Under the pieces are notes generated by a model. The model was not told the origin of the DNA. It saw only the letters and a program-made list of their open reading frames with translations, and searched no databases. From NCBI GenBank assembly GCA_050257395.1, contig JBLMWU010000072.1:1-11468 (forward strand): a DNA stretch of 11,468 bases, written 5' to 3'. Position 1 is the stretch's first letter. Every line of letters starts with the position of its first letter. This DNA comes from JAIRTY01 sp050257395. Lineage in GTDB: Bacteria; Actinomycetota; Actinomycetes; Streptosporangiales; Streptosporangiaceae. Below, in pieces: positions 1 to 6,436 of the stretch. A program made the translations under genes and the position numbers.

Positions 1-41
1 ATCAGGTGAGCGCCTACCGGGCCGTGGATCTGGCGGCCTGA
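1..41 (+). CDS. Possible C-terminal end of an upstream gene (partial)
   Basis: The frame that reads codons from position 3 stays open from the left edge and ends at TGA 39-41. It gives a short tail ending ...AYRAVDLAA. Twelve codons are too few to identify a protein, and another frame could be the real one. The 70 bp that follow, up to the ABC operon, contain no clear hairpin. If the fragment is real, the upstream gene could be co-transcribed with the exporter operon. Confidence 0.2.
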   Translation, partial: QVSAYRAVDLAA

Positions 42-111
42 TCTGGCGGGCGGGCACATCTGCAGGAAGGATGCGTAGCGGCGCGGAACCGACCCGGCAA
101 GGAGGCCCCAG

Positions 112-1113
112 GTGAGCGAGAACGCGGTCGACGTCCAGGGGCTGGTGAAGCACTTCGGCGACGTCAAGGCCTTGGACGGCATCGACCTCACGGTCCAGCG
201 AGGTCAGGTGGTCGGACTGCTGGGTCCCAACGGGGCGGGGAAGACCACGACGGTCCGGATCCTCTCCACCCTGCTCCAGCCGACCTCGGGCCGGGCCCGG
301 GTGCTGGGCGCGGACGTCGTGGACCAGGCGCCCGAGGTGCGCGCCCGGATCGGCCTCACCGGCCAGTACGCGGCGCTGGATGACTACCTGACCGGCCGCG
401 CGAACCTCATCATGATCGGTCGGCTCGGCCGGCTGAACCGCCGCCAGGCCCGGCAGCGCGCGGACGACCTGCTGGCGCGGTTCGAGCTGACCGGCGCCGC
501 GGGCCGCGCGGTCAAGACCTACTCCGGCGGCATGCGCCGCCGGCTCGACCTCGCCGCCAGCCTGATCGGCCACCCCGAGGTGCTGTTCCTCGACGAGCCC
601 ACGACCGGGCTCGACCCGCGCAGCCGCTCGGTCATGTGGGACATCATCCGCGAGCTGGCCACCGGCGGCACCACCCTGCTGCTGACCACCCAGTACCTGG
701 ACGAGGCCGACCAGCTGGCCAGCCAGATCGCGGTCATCGACGCGGGCAGGGTGATCGCCGAGGGCAGCCCGGACCAGCTCAAGGCCAGGGCGGGGGAGGA
801 CCGGGTCGCCCTCACCCTGGTGCCCGGGGCCGACCTGGCGGTGGCCGCGGCCACCCTGGCGGCGTTCGCGACCGGGCCGGTGGACGCCGAGCCCGGCGGC
901 CTGGTGCTCACCGCGCAGGTGCCGGACCGCGAGGGTCTCACCACCGACCTGATCCAGGCCCTGGGCGCGTCCGGTGTCCGGGTCTCCAGCACCACCGTGC
1001 GCCGTCCGTCCCTGGACGACGTGTTCCTCACCCTCACCGGGCACGGGGCGGGCAGCGGGGGCCCCGCCCCGGAACCCGTGCCCGCCGCCCAGGCAGGAGG
1101 CAGCGCAGCATGA
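112..1113 (+). CDS. DrrA-type ABC exporter ATP-binding protein
   Basis: This is the nucleotide-binding subunit of an ABC exporter. It hydrolyses ATP at the inner face of the membrane to drive efflux through the permease encoded next. The 333 residues show Walker A (GPNGAGKTT, 38-46), Q-loop Gln85, the signature YSGGMRRR (137-144), Walker B VLFLDEP (157-163) and a D-loop in GLDPRSRS. The usual switch histidine is Gln194 (LLTTQYLDEAD), as I recall for daunorubicin exporter DrrA. The C-terminal LDDVFL (301-306) matches the DrrA tail motif LDEVFL. Length is normal for the family. GTG 112 is preceded by AAGGAGG at 99-105, a strong ribosome site. The stop overlaps the permease start (ATGA), which implies translational coupling. 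The substrate is unknown: anthracycline-like drugs are typical of the family but are not shown here. Confidence 0.93.
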   Translation: MSENAVDVQGLVKHFGDVKALDGIDLTVQRGQVVGLLGPNGAGKTTTVRILSTLLQPTSGRARVLGADVVDQAPEVRARIGLTGQYAALDDYLTGRANLIMIGRLGRLNRRQARQRADDLLARFELTGAAGRAVKTYSGGMRRRLDLAASLIGHPEVLFLDEPTTGLDPRSRSVMWDIIRELATGGTTLLLTTQYLDEADQLASQIAVIDAGRVIAEGSPDQLKARAGEDRVALTLVPGADLAVAAATLAAFATGPVDAEPGGLVLTAQVPDREGLTTDLIQALGASGVRVSSTTVRRPSLDDVFLTLTGHGAGSGGPAPEPVPAAQAGGSAA

Positions 1114-1961
1114 CCGCGATCACGGCGCCGGAGCCCTTCCGGCAGGCAGCGCAGCGGCCCGCCCGGCTGCGCTGGTTCATCAGCGACGTCGCCGTCCTGG
1201 CCTGGCGCAGCCTGGCCAGGATCGCCCGTGAGCCAGAGACCCTCATGAACGTGACGGTCCAGCCGCTGATCTTCGTTCTCCTGTTCGTGTATGTCTTCGG
1301 CGGATCGATCGTCATGCCCGGCGGGGGCAGCTACCGCGAATTCCTGGTCGGCGGGATGCTCGGCATGGGGCTGGCCTCGACCGCTCCCGGCACGGCCGTC
1401 GCGCTGGTCGCCGACATGCACAGCGGGCTGATCGACCGGTTCCGCTCGCTGCCCATGTCGCAGGCGGCGGTGCTGGCCGGGCGGACCGTGGCCGACCTGG
1501 CGGCGCAGCTGATCGGCACCGCGGTGGTGGCCGCGGCCGGGCTGGCGATCGGCTGGCGGATCCACGCCCCGGCCGCGGACGCGCTGGCCGCGTTCGGCCT
1601 GGCGCTGCTGTTCGGGTACGCGTTCACCTGGCTGGGCGTGTGCCTGGGGATGGTGCTGCGCAGCCCGGAGGCCGCCCAGCAGGCGGGGTTCCTGCTGTTC
1701 CTGCCGATGACGTTCGTGTCCAACGCGTTCGTGCCCACCCAGGGGATGCCAGGCTGGCTGCAGGCGGCGGCGAACTGGAACCCGCTCAGCGCGCTCGGCG
1801 CCGCGTGCCGCCACCTGTTCGGCAACCCGGACCCGGTGGCCGGGCTGCACTCCTGGCCGATGCAGCACCCGGAGCTCACCGTGGTGCTGTGGTCGGTGCT
1901 GCTGCTGGCGGTGTTCGCCCCGCTGGCGGTGCGGCTGTACCGGCGCAAGGCGCTCGGCTGA
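1110..1961 (+). CDS. DrrB-type ABC-2 permease
   Basis: This is the membrane subunit that pairs with the preceding ATPase to form an ABC-2 (DrrB-like) exporter. The 283-residue protein has a cytoplasmic N-terminus containing a coupling-type segment (SLARIAREPETLMNV, 34-48). About six hydrophobic segments follow, near 49-65, 76-100, 128-147, 156-180, 192-209 and 256-276. Family-typical stretches are MHSGLIDRFRSLPMS (103-117) and LPMTFVSNAFVP (198-209). The ATG at 1110 follows AGGAGG at 1095-1100 and overlaps the ATPase stop by 4 bp. The reading frame is open far upstream (from 636), but that part is only a shadow of the ATPase gene. The methyltransferase gene begins 15 bp after the stop, so the three genes form one transcription unit. 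Confidence 0.93.
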   Translation: MTAITAPEPFRQAAQRPARLRWFISDVAVLAWRSLARIAREPETLMNVTVQPLIFVLLFVYVFGGSIVMPGGGSYREFLVGGMLGMGLASTAPGTAVALVADMHSGLIDRFRSLPMSQAAVLAGRTVADLAAQLIGTAVVAAAGLAIGWRIHAPAADALAAFGLALLFGYAFTWLGVCLGMVLRSPEAAQQAGFLLFLPMTFVSNAFVPTQGMPGWLQAAANWNPLSALGAACRHLFGNPDPVAGLHSWPMQHPELTVVLWSVLLLAVFAPLAVRLYRRKALG

Positions 1962-1976
1962 GGGGGAGGAGACCCG

Positions 1977-3377
1977 ATGACGGAGCAGCCCGGGGGCGCG
2001 GCCGCGCTCAGCGGCGTGCCGGAGACCCTGCTGTGGAACCTCTACCAGCGGGCAGCCGAGGCGCGGCGGCCGGACGCGGTGCTCGCCGACCCGGCAGCGG
2101 TCGCGCTGGTGGAGACCATCGGCTACCCGTTCCGGGAGCGGTTCGGGGAGGCCGGCCTGGGCCAGTGGCAGGCGCTGCGGGCCCGCTGCTTCGACCTGGC
2201 GGTCGGCCGGTTCCTCGGCCGCCACCCGGACGGCACCGTGGTGGCGCTGGGGGAAGGGCTGGAGACCCAGTTCTGGCGGGTGGACAACGGCCGGGTGCGC
2301 TGGCTGACCGTGGATTTGCCGGAAACGATCATGGTAAGGAACGAGGTGCTTCCCGCCGGATCCGCCCGGCAGCGCACGCTGGCCTGCTCCGCGCTGGACG
2401 AGGCCTGGCTGGCGGAGGTGGACCCCCGCGCGGGCGTGCTGGTGACCGCGCAGGGGCTGCTGATGTACTTCCAGCCGGAGCAGGTGCACGGGCTGATCTC
2501 CGCCTGCGCGCAGCGGCTGCCCGGCGCCGCGATGGTGCTGGACGGGGTGCCGCCCTGGTTCAGCGCCCGCACGATGAGCGGGCAGATGCGCACCCGCCAG
2601 GGCTACCAGGCGCCGCCGATGCCGTGGGCGCTCGACGCGGCCGAACTGGCCCGGCTGCGCCGCCTGCACCCGAACATCTCCGGGCTGACCGAGCTTCGGC
2701 CGCCGCGCGGCCGGGGCCCGCTGCACGGGGGGCTGTTCCCGCTGCTTAGCCGGGTGCCCGCGATCCGCCGGCTGGGCCTGACCGGCCTGCCGATCGTCGA
2801 GCTGAGCTTCGCCGGCCCGGCGGCCCTATTAGCGTCGGCGGATATGGATAGCGGTGACGCAGAGCCGGCCCGCCCGTCTTGGATGCCCGCCGGCGGTGTG
2901 CTCGCGGCGATCGTGCCGGCCGGCCGGTTCCTCATCCGGACTCAGCACCTCGCCGTGGCGCTTTCTCATGTGGCTGCCTACCCGAACGGGTGCATGCTCG
3001 AGGTGCAGGTTGGCGCCTGGGCCGGTGTTCGTGGCCTGGACACCCGCGCACACGATGCATTCGACCCGCTGGTGTTCGAGCTGCGGTTCGGTGACGACAT
3101 CACCGCGGTGATGGATGATGACGCCCCGTGGCGCGCCCTGGGCCAGGGCCCGCTCATGCTGATGCGCTATGGCCTGCAGAGCACCGCCGGCCCTGATGAC
3201 GGGACCGGCTGGCGCGCTGACGGTGCCCTCCGGCTTTGGCTGTACCCGCTGCCGCCGCCGGTCACGGGGACGCTATCGATCATCGCGCCCAGCCTCGGCC
3301 CGGAGCCGGCCGCCTGCCCGGTGGATGGGCGGGCGATAGTCGCCGCGGCCGGGCACGCTCAGCCGTACTGGCCCTGA
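1977..3377 (+). CDS. LCMT/TcmP-like O-methyltransferase fused to an uncharacterised C-terminal domain
   Basis: Residues 1 to about 280 form a SAM-dependent methyltransferase of the leucine-carboxyl-methyltransferase/TcmP type, which in actinomycetes is often a polyketide-tailoring O-methyltransferase. The SAM-binding stretch is VVALGEGLETQFWRVDNG (88-105), followed by the acidic strand VDLPETI (112-118) and VLVTAQGLLMYF (154-165). Family members normally end near residue 275-285. Here the frame continues to 466. Residues ~305-466 contain FLIRTQHLAVAL, VFELRFGDD, GPLMLMRYG, LWLYPLPPP and a final QPYWP. I recognise these as resembling small stand-alone actinobacterial proteins of unknown function. 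At the joint lie CTA-TTA (2826-2831), and A/T-ending codons rise from about 8 of the first 142 to about 23 of the next 100. The start has GGGGGAGGA at 1962-1970. The transferred group's acceptor is unknown. The fusion could be real or an assembly artefact. Confidence 0.85.
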   Translation: MTEQPGGAAALSGVPETLLWNLYQRAAEARRPDAVLADPAAVALVETIGYPFRERFGEAGLGQWQALRARCFDLAVGRFLGRHPDGTVVALGEGLETQFWRVDNGRVRWLTVDLPETIMVRNEVLPAGSARQRTLACSALDEAWLAEVDPRAGVLVTAQGLLMYFQPEQVHGLISACAQRLPGAAMVLDGVPPWFSARTMSGQMRTRQGYQAPPMPWALDAAELARLRRLHPNISGLTELRPPRGRGPLHGGLFPLLSRVPAIRRLGLTGLPIVELSFAGPAALLASADMDSGDAEPARPSWMPAGGVLAAIVPAGRFLIRTQHLAVALSHVAAYPNGCMLEVQVGAWAGVRGLDTRAHDAFDPLVFELRFGDDITAVMDDDAPWRALGQGPLMLMRYGLQSTAGPDDGTGWRADGALRLWLYPLPPPVTGTLSIIAPSLGPEPAACPVDGRAIVAAAGHAQPYWP

Positions 3378-3668
3378 CCCTGCCCGGAAAAGGGCCCCGG
3401 GGGACGGCATCACCCTGCTCCGCTCGTGCTGACGGACGGCAGGCCTCGCTGACGGCCCCGCAGCCCGCTGTCCCACACCGCGACGTGCTCGCCACCCTCA
3501 TACCGGGCCAGCCGCCAGCGGCACCACGCGACGGTCGTGCCAGCCCACCCGCCCCCCGGCCCCCTCCGCATCTGCCGCTCCTGGTGCGCGGTTGGCCGAG
3601 GATGCCCAGGCCGCAAGCCTGCACGGCTCCCGGCGCGCAGTGTCCGCAGTGACGTTTACGGTGGCGCC
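3378..3668. other. Intergenic stretch with a possible decayed minus-strand fragment
   Basis: No convincing gene lies here. On the minus strand a frame between about 3440 and 3550 reads TVAWCRWRLARYEGGEHVAV followed by WDSG. This looks more protein-like than the surrounding frames, but I cannot assign it to a family and it has no good start or stop context. A weak inverted repeat (CCCGG 3383-3387 with CCGGG 3397-3401) lies just after the methyltransferase stop and could act in termination. It is short and has no T-tract. Confidence 0.3.
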
Positions 3669-4241
3669 ATGACCAACAGCGACTGCCCCTGGGAACCACC
3701 CCTCGCCGGTACCGAGGCCGAGCAACTGGTCGGTGCGCTCAACCGCCTGCGCACGACGTTCCGCTGGAAGGCCGATGGCCTCGACTCAGCAGGGCTGCAG
3801 ACCCGCATCGGTGCTTCCTCGCTGACCCTCGGCGGCCTGCTCAAGCACCTTGCCTTCGTCGAGGAGCACTGCTCGGCCACCAAGCTCAGCGGGGCGCCGC
3901 CTGGAGCGCCATGGGACGACGTCGATTGGGACGCCGACCCCGACTGGGAGTTCAACTCAGCCGCCGGCGACACCCCGCAACAGCTCTACGCGCTGTGGGA
4001 CGACGCCGTCGAGCGGTCCAGGGCGAGGCTCGACGCCGCCCTGGCCGACGGCGGCCTCGGCCAGCTCATCCACGTCTCCGGGCCCGACGGCCGCCACGCC
4101 AGCCTGCGGCGCCTCGTGTGCGACCTGATCGAGGAGTACGGCCGGCACACCGGCCACGCCGACCTCCTCCGCGAGGCCGTGGACGGGCTCGCCGGTGAGG
4201 ACCCTCCCGCTGGATGGCGCGCACGGTCGACCCCGGACTAG
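3669..4241 (+). CDS. DinB-superfamily protein, DUF664 type
   Basis: A 190-residue four-helix-bundle protein of the DinB/DUF664 family. Relatives are metal-dependent thiol transferases, and in actinobacteria they often use mycothiol in detoxification. Expected metal ligands are His60 in the second helix (LLKHLAFVEEH), and His160 and His163 in the last conserved helix (EEYGRHTGHADLLRE). The spacing of the helices and the conserved Trp-rich segment (WDDVDWDADPDWEF, 82-95) fit the family. The frame is open from 3537, but homology begins just after ATG 3669. No Shine-Dalgarno is clear. TACGGT at 3657-3662 could be a -10 box for a leaderless message, but no matching -35 is seen. The gene stands alone, 291 bp after the exporter operon. 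The substrate is unknown. Confidence 0.85.
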   Translation: MTNSDCPWEPPLAGTEAEQLVGALNRLRTTFRWKADGLDSAGLQTRIGASSLTLGGLLKHLAFVEEHCSATKLSGAPPGAPWDDVDWDADPDWEFNSAAGDTPQQLYALWDDAVERSRARLDAALADGGLGQLIHVSGPDGRHASLRRLVCDLIEEYGRHTGHADLLREAVDGLAGEDPPAGWRARSTPD

Positions 4242-4266
4242 CGCCATAAGGAAGCGGCTATGCGCT
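4240..4266 (+). terminator. Hairpin after the DinB gene
   Basis: AGCGC-c-ATA (4240-4248) pairs with TAT-GCGCT (4259-4266), giving eight base pairs with one bulged C and a 10-nt loop. It overlaps the stop codon of the DinB gene and lies just before the end of the minus-strand DUF998 fragment. There is no T-tract, which is common for actinomycete terminators. The assignment is an inference from position and folding. Confidence 0.35.
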
Positions 4267-4277
4267 CTCACGCCCCG

Positions 4278-4592
4278 TTATGTTTGCGTGCTGGCCCCAG
4301 GCAATAGCGGGGCGGTGCTGGCAGTGGGCGTCGCGATGCCGGTGGCGGGTGCATGCGGAAGTGCGCGTGCGGACACGGCTGTCAGCCAGGCGAAGCCGGT
4401 GATGATGCTGGCGCGCTGAAACAGCCCGCCGAGACCGGCCAGCCTGGGTGACTGGCCGAAGCCCGCGGCGGCCAGGGCCATGGTGGCTGGCATGGTGATG
4501 GCCGTGCCTGCGCTGTAGAGCGCGAACCCGCGCTGGCCTGGTGCCAGCCGCGCAGCCGCACGCGATAAACCCGGTGTGACCTCGGTGGTCAT
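4278..4592 (-). pseudogene. C-terminal half of a DUF998 membrane protein (5'-truncated)
   Basis: The minus frame that ends at TAA (4280-4278) encodes a tail resembling the second half of DUF998 integral membrane proteins. From residue ~17 (APGQRGFALYSAGT) there are two hydrophobic helices, about 25-46 and 59-77, joined by a loop with GLGGLFQRASIITGFAW. Intact members are about twice as long, with roughly six helices. The earlier helices are absent. Upstream of codon ~15 the same frame is only the antisense of the kinase gene. The ATG at 4592 has no ribosome site. I read this as a remnant that lost its 5' half where the kinase gene now starts, about 10 bp away. Expression as a 104-residue mini-protein is possible but unsupported. 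Confidence 0.6.
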
Positions 4593-4603
4593 CCCGCGAT
4601 AAT
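4576..4603 (+). promoter_or_regulatory. Candidate promoter of the kinase gene
   Basis: GTGACC (4576-4581), 16 bp, then GATAAT (4598-4603). The -10 matches the TATAAT consensus in five of six positions and overlaps the annotated ATG 4602. If used, transcription would begin near 4610 and the in-frame GTG at 4611 would be a leaderless start. This agrees with the lack of any Shine-Dalgarno upstream of 4602. Confidence 0.35.
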
Positions 4604-5348
4604 GGCCGGCGTGGAGGAGGTCGAGGTCGTCGTCGCCCATCACGAGCGCGCGACCCTGCGCGTCGGCGACGTGTTCCTGAAGATCGACGCTGATCAGACG
4701 CGCACTGACGTCGAGGTCGAGGCGATGGCTATGGCGCCGATCCCGACTCCGGAGGTCCTGTGGCGGAAGCCGCCCGTGCTCGCGCTCGCCGCCCTCCCGG
4801 GGACGGCTCTCGGCCGCCTCGGCGAGCCGTCGGCCGCGTCGCCGGCGGCGTGGGCCGCGGCGGGTGCCGCCGCCCGGACGCTGCACGACGCACCGCTGCC
4901 GCCGTGGCCCGGCCGGAGCCCCGGCGAGATCGCATCGCACCTCGACGCCGAATGCGAGTGGCTCGTCACGAACGGCATCCTTCCCGCCGACCTGGTCACG
5001 CGCAACCGCCGGATTGCCGAGGCTGCGCTCCGGCCGTGGACACCGGTGTTCACGCACGGCGACCTGCAGATCGCCCACGTGTTCGTCGAGGGTGACGAGG
5101 TCACCGGCGTGGTCGACTGGTCCGAGGCGGGCCAGGGCGACGCCCTGTACGACCTCGCCAGCCTGACGCTCGGGCACGAGGAGCACCTTGGCGACGTCGT
5201 CGCCGGCTACGGCACCGACGTCGACCTCGACGTGATCCGCGCGTGGTGGTCGCTGCGAAGCCTGCGGGCGGCCCGCTGGCTGATCGAGCACGGCTTCGAC
5301 CCGTCCTCGCCAGGCTGCGAGTTCGCCGTGCTGAGATCCCAGCTGTGA
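4602..5348 (+). CDS. Aminoglycoside-phosphotransferase-family kinase
   Basis: A 248-residue kinase-fold protein of the APH/choline-kinase superfamily, which transfers phosphate from ATP to a small-molecule hydroxyl. Visible parts are the N-lobe Lys27 (VFLKID), the catalytic loop HGDLQIAHVF (152-161, base Asp154) and the metal-binding VVDWSEAGQGD (170-180, Asp172). The last position of the HGDxxxxN motif, normally Asn, is His159. Similar proteins with this His are, to my recollection, common in actinobacteria, so it looks like a subfamily trait and not damage. The N-lobe is short compared with classic resistance enzymes. ATG 4602 lacks a ribosome site; GTG 4611 is the alternative. It is a single gene between the DUF998 remnant and a terminator-like hairpin. 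The substrate is unknown and antibiotic resistance should not be assumed. Confidence 0.82.
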   Translation: MAGVEEVEVVVAHHERATLRVGDVFLKIDADQTRTDVEVEAMAMAPIPTPEVLWRKPPVLALAALPGTALGRLGEPSAASPAAWAAAGAAARTLHDAPLPPWPGRSPGEIASHLDAECEWLVTNGILPADLVTRNRRIAEAALRPWTPVFTHGDLQIAHVFVEGDEVTGVVDWSEAGQGDALYDLASLTLGHEEHLGDVVAGYGTDVDLDVIRAWWSLRSLRAARWLIEHGFDPSSPGCEFAVLRSQL

Positions 5349-5361
5349 AGCTGCACGAGCC

Positions 5362-5395
5362 CGGCGGCCGCGAGTGGGGCCTTGTTCGGCCGCTG
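5362..5395 (+). terminator. Terminator-like hairpin after the kinase gene
   Basis: CGGCGGCCG (5362-5370) pairs with CGGCCGCTG (5387-5395): nine pairs including one G-T, with a 16-nt loop. It starts 14 nt after the kinase stop. A smaller stem, CAGCT-GTGA-AGCTG (5340-5353), straddles the stop codon itself. No T-tract follows. Confidence 0.42.
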
Positions 5396-5615
5396 CCCGG
5401 CTGACGTCGGCAGGCGAGAGTACCCGGCGCTGAGACGGGAAAGGCATACAGGCAGGTCGCCTGTCTGGCGGATGGGAGGTTGGGAGATGGCCAACCGCAA
5501 GAACACAGCCCGCGAACCACGATCACGCCCGGCACAGCAGATCGTGTCCCCGAGGAACAGGACCAACGTCGCCCTCCCTTTGTCGTTCGCCCGGTTCACA
5601 ACACAGGAGCCGGCA

Positions 5616-5747
5616 ATGACGGTCAGAGACTGGATCAGCCTGGCTGGGCTGGTGGTCTCGGTCACCGGGTTCAGCGTGGTCATCTGGCAGTTCACACGGG
5701 CGGCGAACGCCCGTAAAGAAACCCAGGCCAGCCATCAGGCGGCCTGA
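5616..5747 (+). CDS. Small single-helix membrane protein
   Basis: A 43-residue protein with one membrane helix: residues 6-25 (WISLAGLVVSVTGFSVVIWQ) are hydrophobic and are followed by a basic, polar tail (RAANARKETQ). That pattern suggests the N-terminus outside and the tail in the cytoplasm. ATG 5616 has AGGAG at 5605-5609 with 6 nt spacing, which is why I chose it. The frame is open further upstream. ATG 5487, with GGGAGG at 5474-5479, is an equally well-placed start and would give 86 residues with an Arg-rich N-terminal extension. Third-position bias does not decide between them. Short proteins of this kind occur in actinomycetes, but I know no function. It is a single gene ended by a hairpin that begins at its stop codon. 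Confidence 0.6.
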   Translation: MTVRDWISLAGLVVSVTGFSVVIWQFTRAANARKETQASHQAA

Positions 5748-5771
5748 CCCGGTCAGCTCGGCTGGCCGGTC
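5746..5771 (+). terminator. Terminator-like hairpin at the end of the small membrane gene
   Basis: Bases 5746-5757 fold back on 5761-5771 to give about 11 pairs, with one bulged C (5750), one G-T pair and a three-base loop (TCG). The stem starts inside the TGA stop. A run of C follows instead of T. Confidence 0.48.
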
Positions 5772-6094
5772 TCCCCCAGCGCCGCGCTGACGGGACGAAA
5801 ACACCCCCGGCGGCCAGCCTGCATCGCTCCACTGGCCAGATGCACCAGGCATCACGGCGGCTTCGCCCGCCAGCGGTGACTGCGCAGGCTGCTGGCCTCC
5901 GGCGAACACCGGGACCGGCACCGCGGCTCTTGCGGAATGCCGGTGAGCCGCGACTGCCCCGGCGCCTCCCGGCGGCGAAGCTCCCTCGATTCACGATCAA
6001 AAGAGCCCGAGTATGTCTTTGACACCTTGTCGCGGTCGGCGTGCAACCGGGCTTACACCGCCCGCAGTGCGTGCCAGCACATCCGGAGGAAGCG
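5772..6094. other. Gene-free stretch before the cupin
   Basis: About 320 bp with no credible coding frame: the open frames on both strands are Arg/Pro-rich composition shadows without ribosome sites. The last 100 bp are less GC-rich (for example GATTCACGATCAAAAGAG near 5988) and carry the promoter-like TTGACA at 6019. The ribosome site of the cupin closes the stretch. No repeat or RNA fold stood out by eye. Confidence 0.5.
6019..6024 (+). promoter_or_regulatory. Consensus -35 box upstream of the cupin
   Basis: TTGACA is a perfect sigma-70/HrdB-type -35 hexamer, 71 bp before the cupin start. At the standard distance the -10 would be TGCAAC (6042-6047), a poor match, so the promoter is only suggested. 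Confidence 0.28.
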
Positions 6095-6436
6095 ATGGGA
6101 CGGGTCTACAACCCGAAGGACGAGACCTGGACGAAGGTCGAGCGGCGCGGCGCGGTTAACGTGACGTCGCACGTGCTGCTCCCGCTGGAGGAAGGCGGCC
6201 GCACCCGGCTCTCACTGACCCGGATCGAGGCTGGGTCGGCCTTCGGCCCGCACGTGGACGATTACGAGCACGTTTTCTGCGTCCGCGAGGGCACCGGAGA
6301 GGTGATGATCGGTCGCACCAGGCAAAAGATCGGGCCCGGCGACGTGATCACTACCAAGATCAATGAAGCGCACGGGCTCTGGGCCGACGATGCCGCCGAC
6401 CTGGTCCTGGTGGCTGCCAACGTCTATCCCGCATGA
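6095..6436 (+). CDS. Single-domain cupin protein
   Basis: A 113-residue small beta-barrel (cupin_2-like) protein. Cupin motif 1 is GPHVDDYEHVFCVREGTGEV (51-70), with His53, Glu58 and His59 as likely metal ligands. Motif 2 is IGPGDVITTKINEAHGLW (79-96), with His93. The chain is about as short as cupins get, so it is probably complete, and single-domain cupins usually dimerise. Some are dioxygenases, isomerases or sensors; nothing here narrows the reaction. ATG 6095 has an excellent ribosome site, GGAGGA at 6085-6090. The gene stands alone, and its end overlaps by 13 bp the end of the minus-strand histidine-kinase fragment. Confidence 0.85.
   Translation: MGRVYNPKDETWTKVERRGAVNVTSHVLLPLEEGGRTRLSLTRIEAGSAFGPHVDDYEHVFCVREGTGEVMIGRTRQKIGPGDVITTKINEAHGLWADDAADLVLVAANVYPA

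Noticed and set aside
636..1109. N-terminal extension of the permease frame
   Set aside because: The extra residues are Gly/Arg/Pro-rich and overlap the ATPase gene in another frame. The permease homology starts at ATG 1110, which has its own ribosome site.
519..2726. A 735-codon open frame on the minus strand
   Set aside because: It lies antisense to the exporter and methyltransferase genes, is rich in Arg, Gln, Pro and His, shows no domain, and is explained by the G/C third-position bias of the real genes.
4593..5447. Long minus-strand extension of the DUF998 frame
   Set aside because: This part is the antisense of the kinase gene and has no membrane helices. Only the section below about 4592 resembles DUF998.
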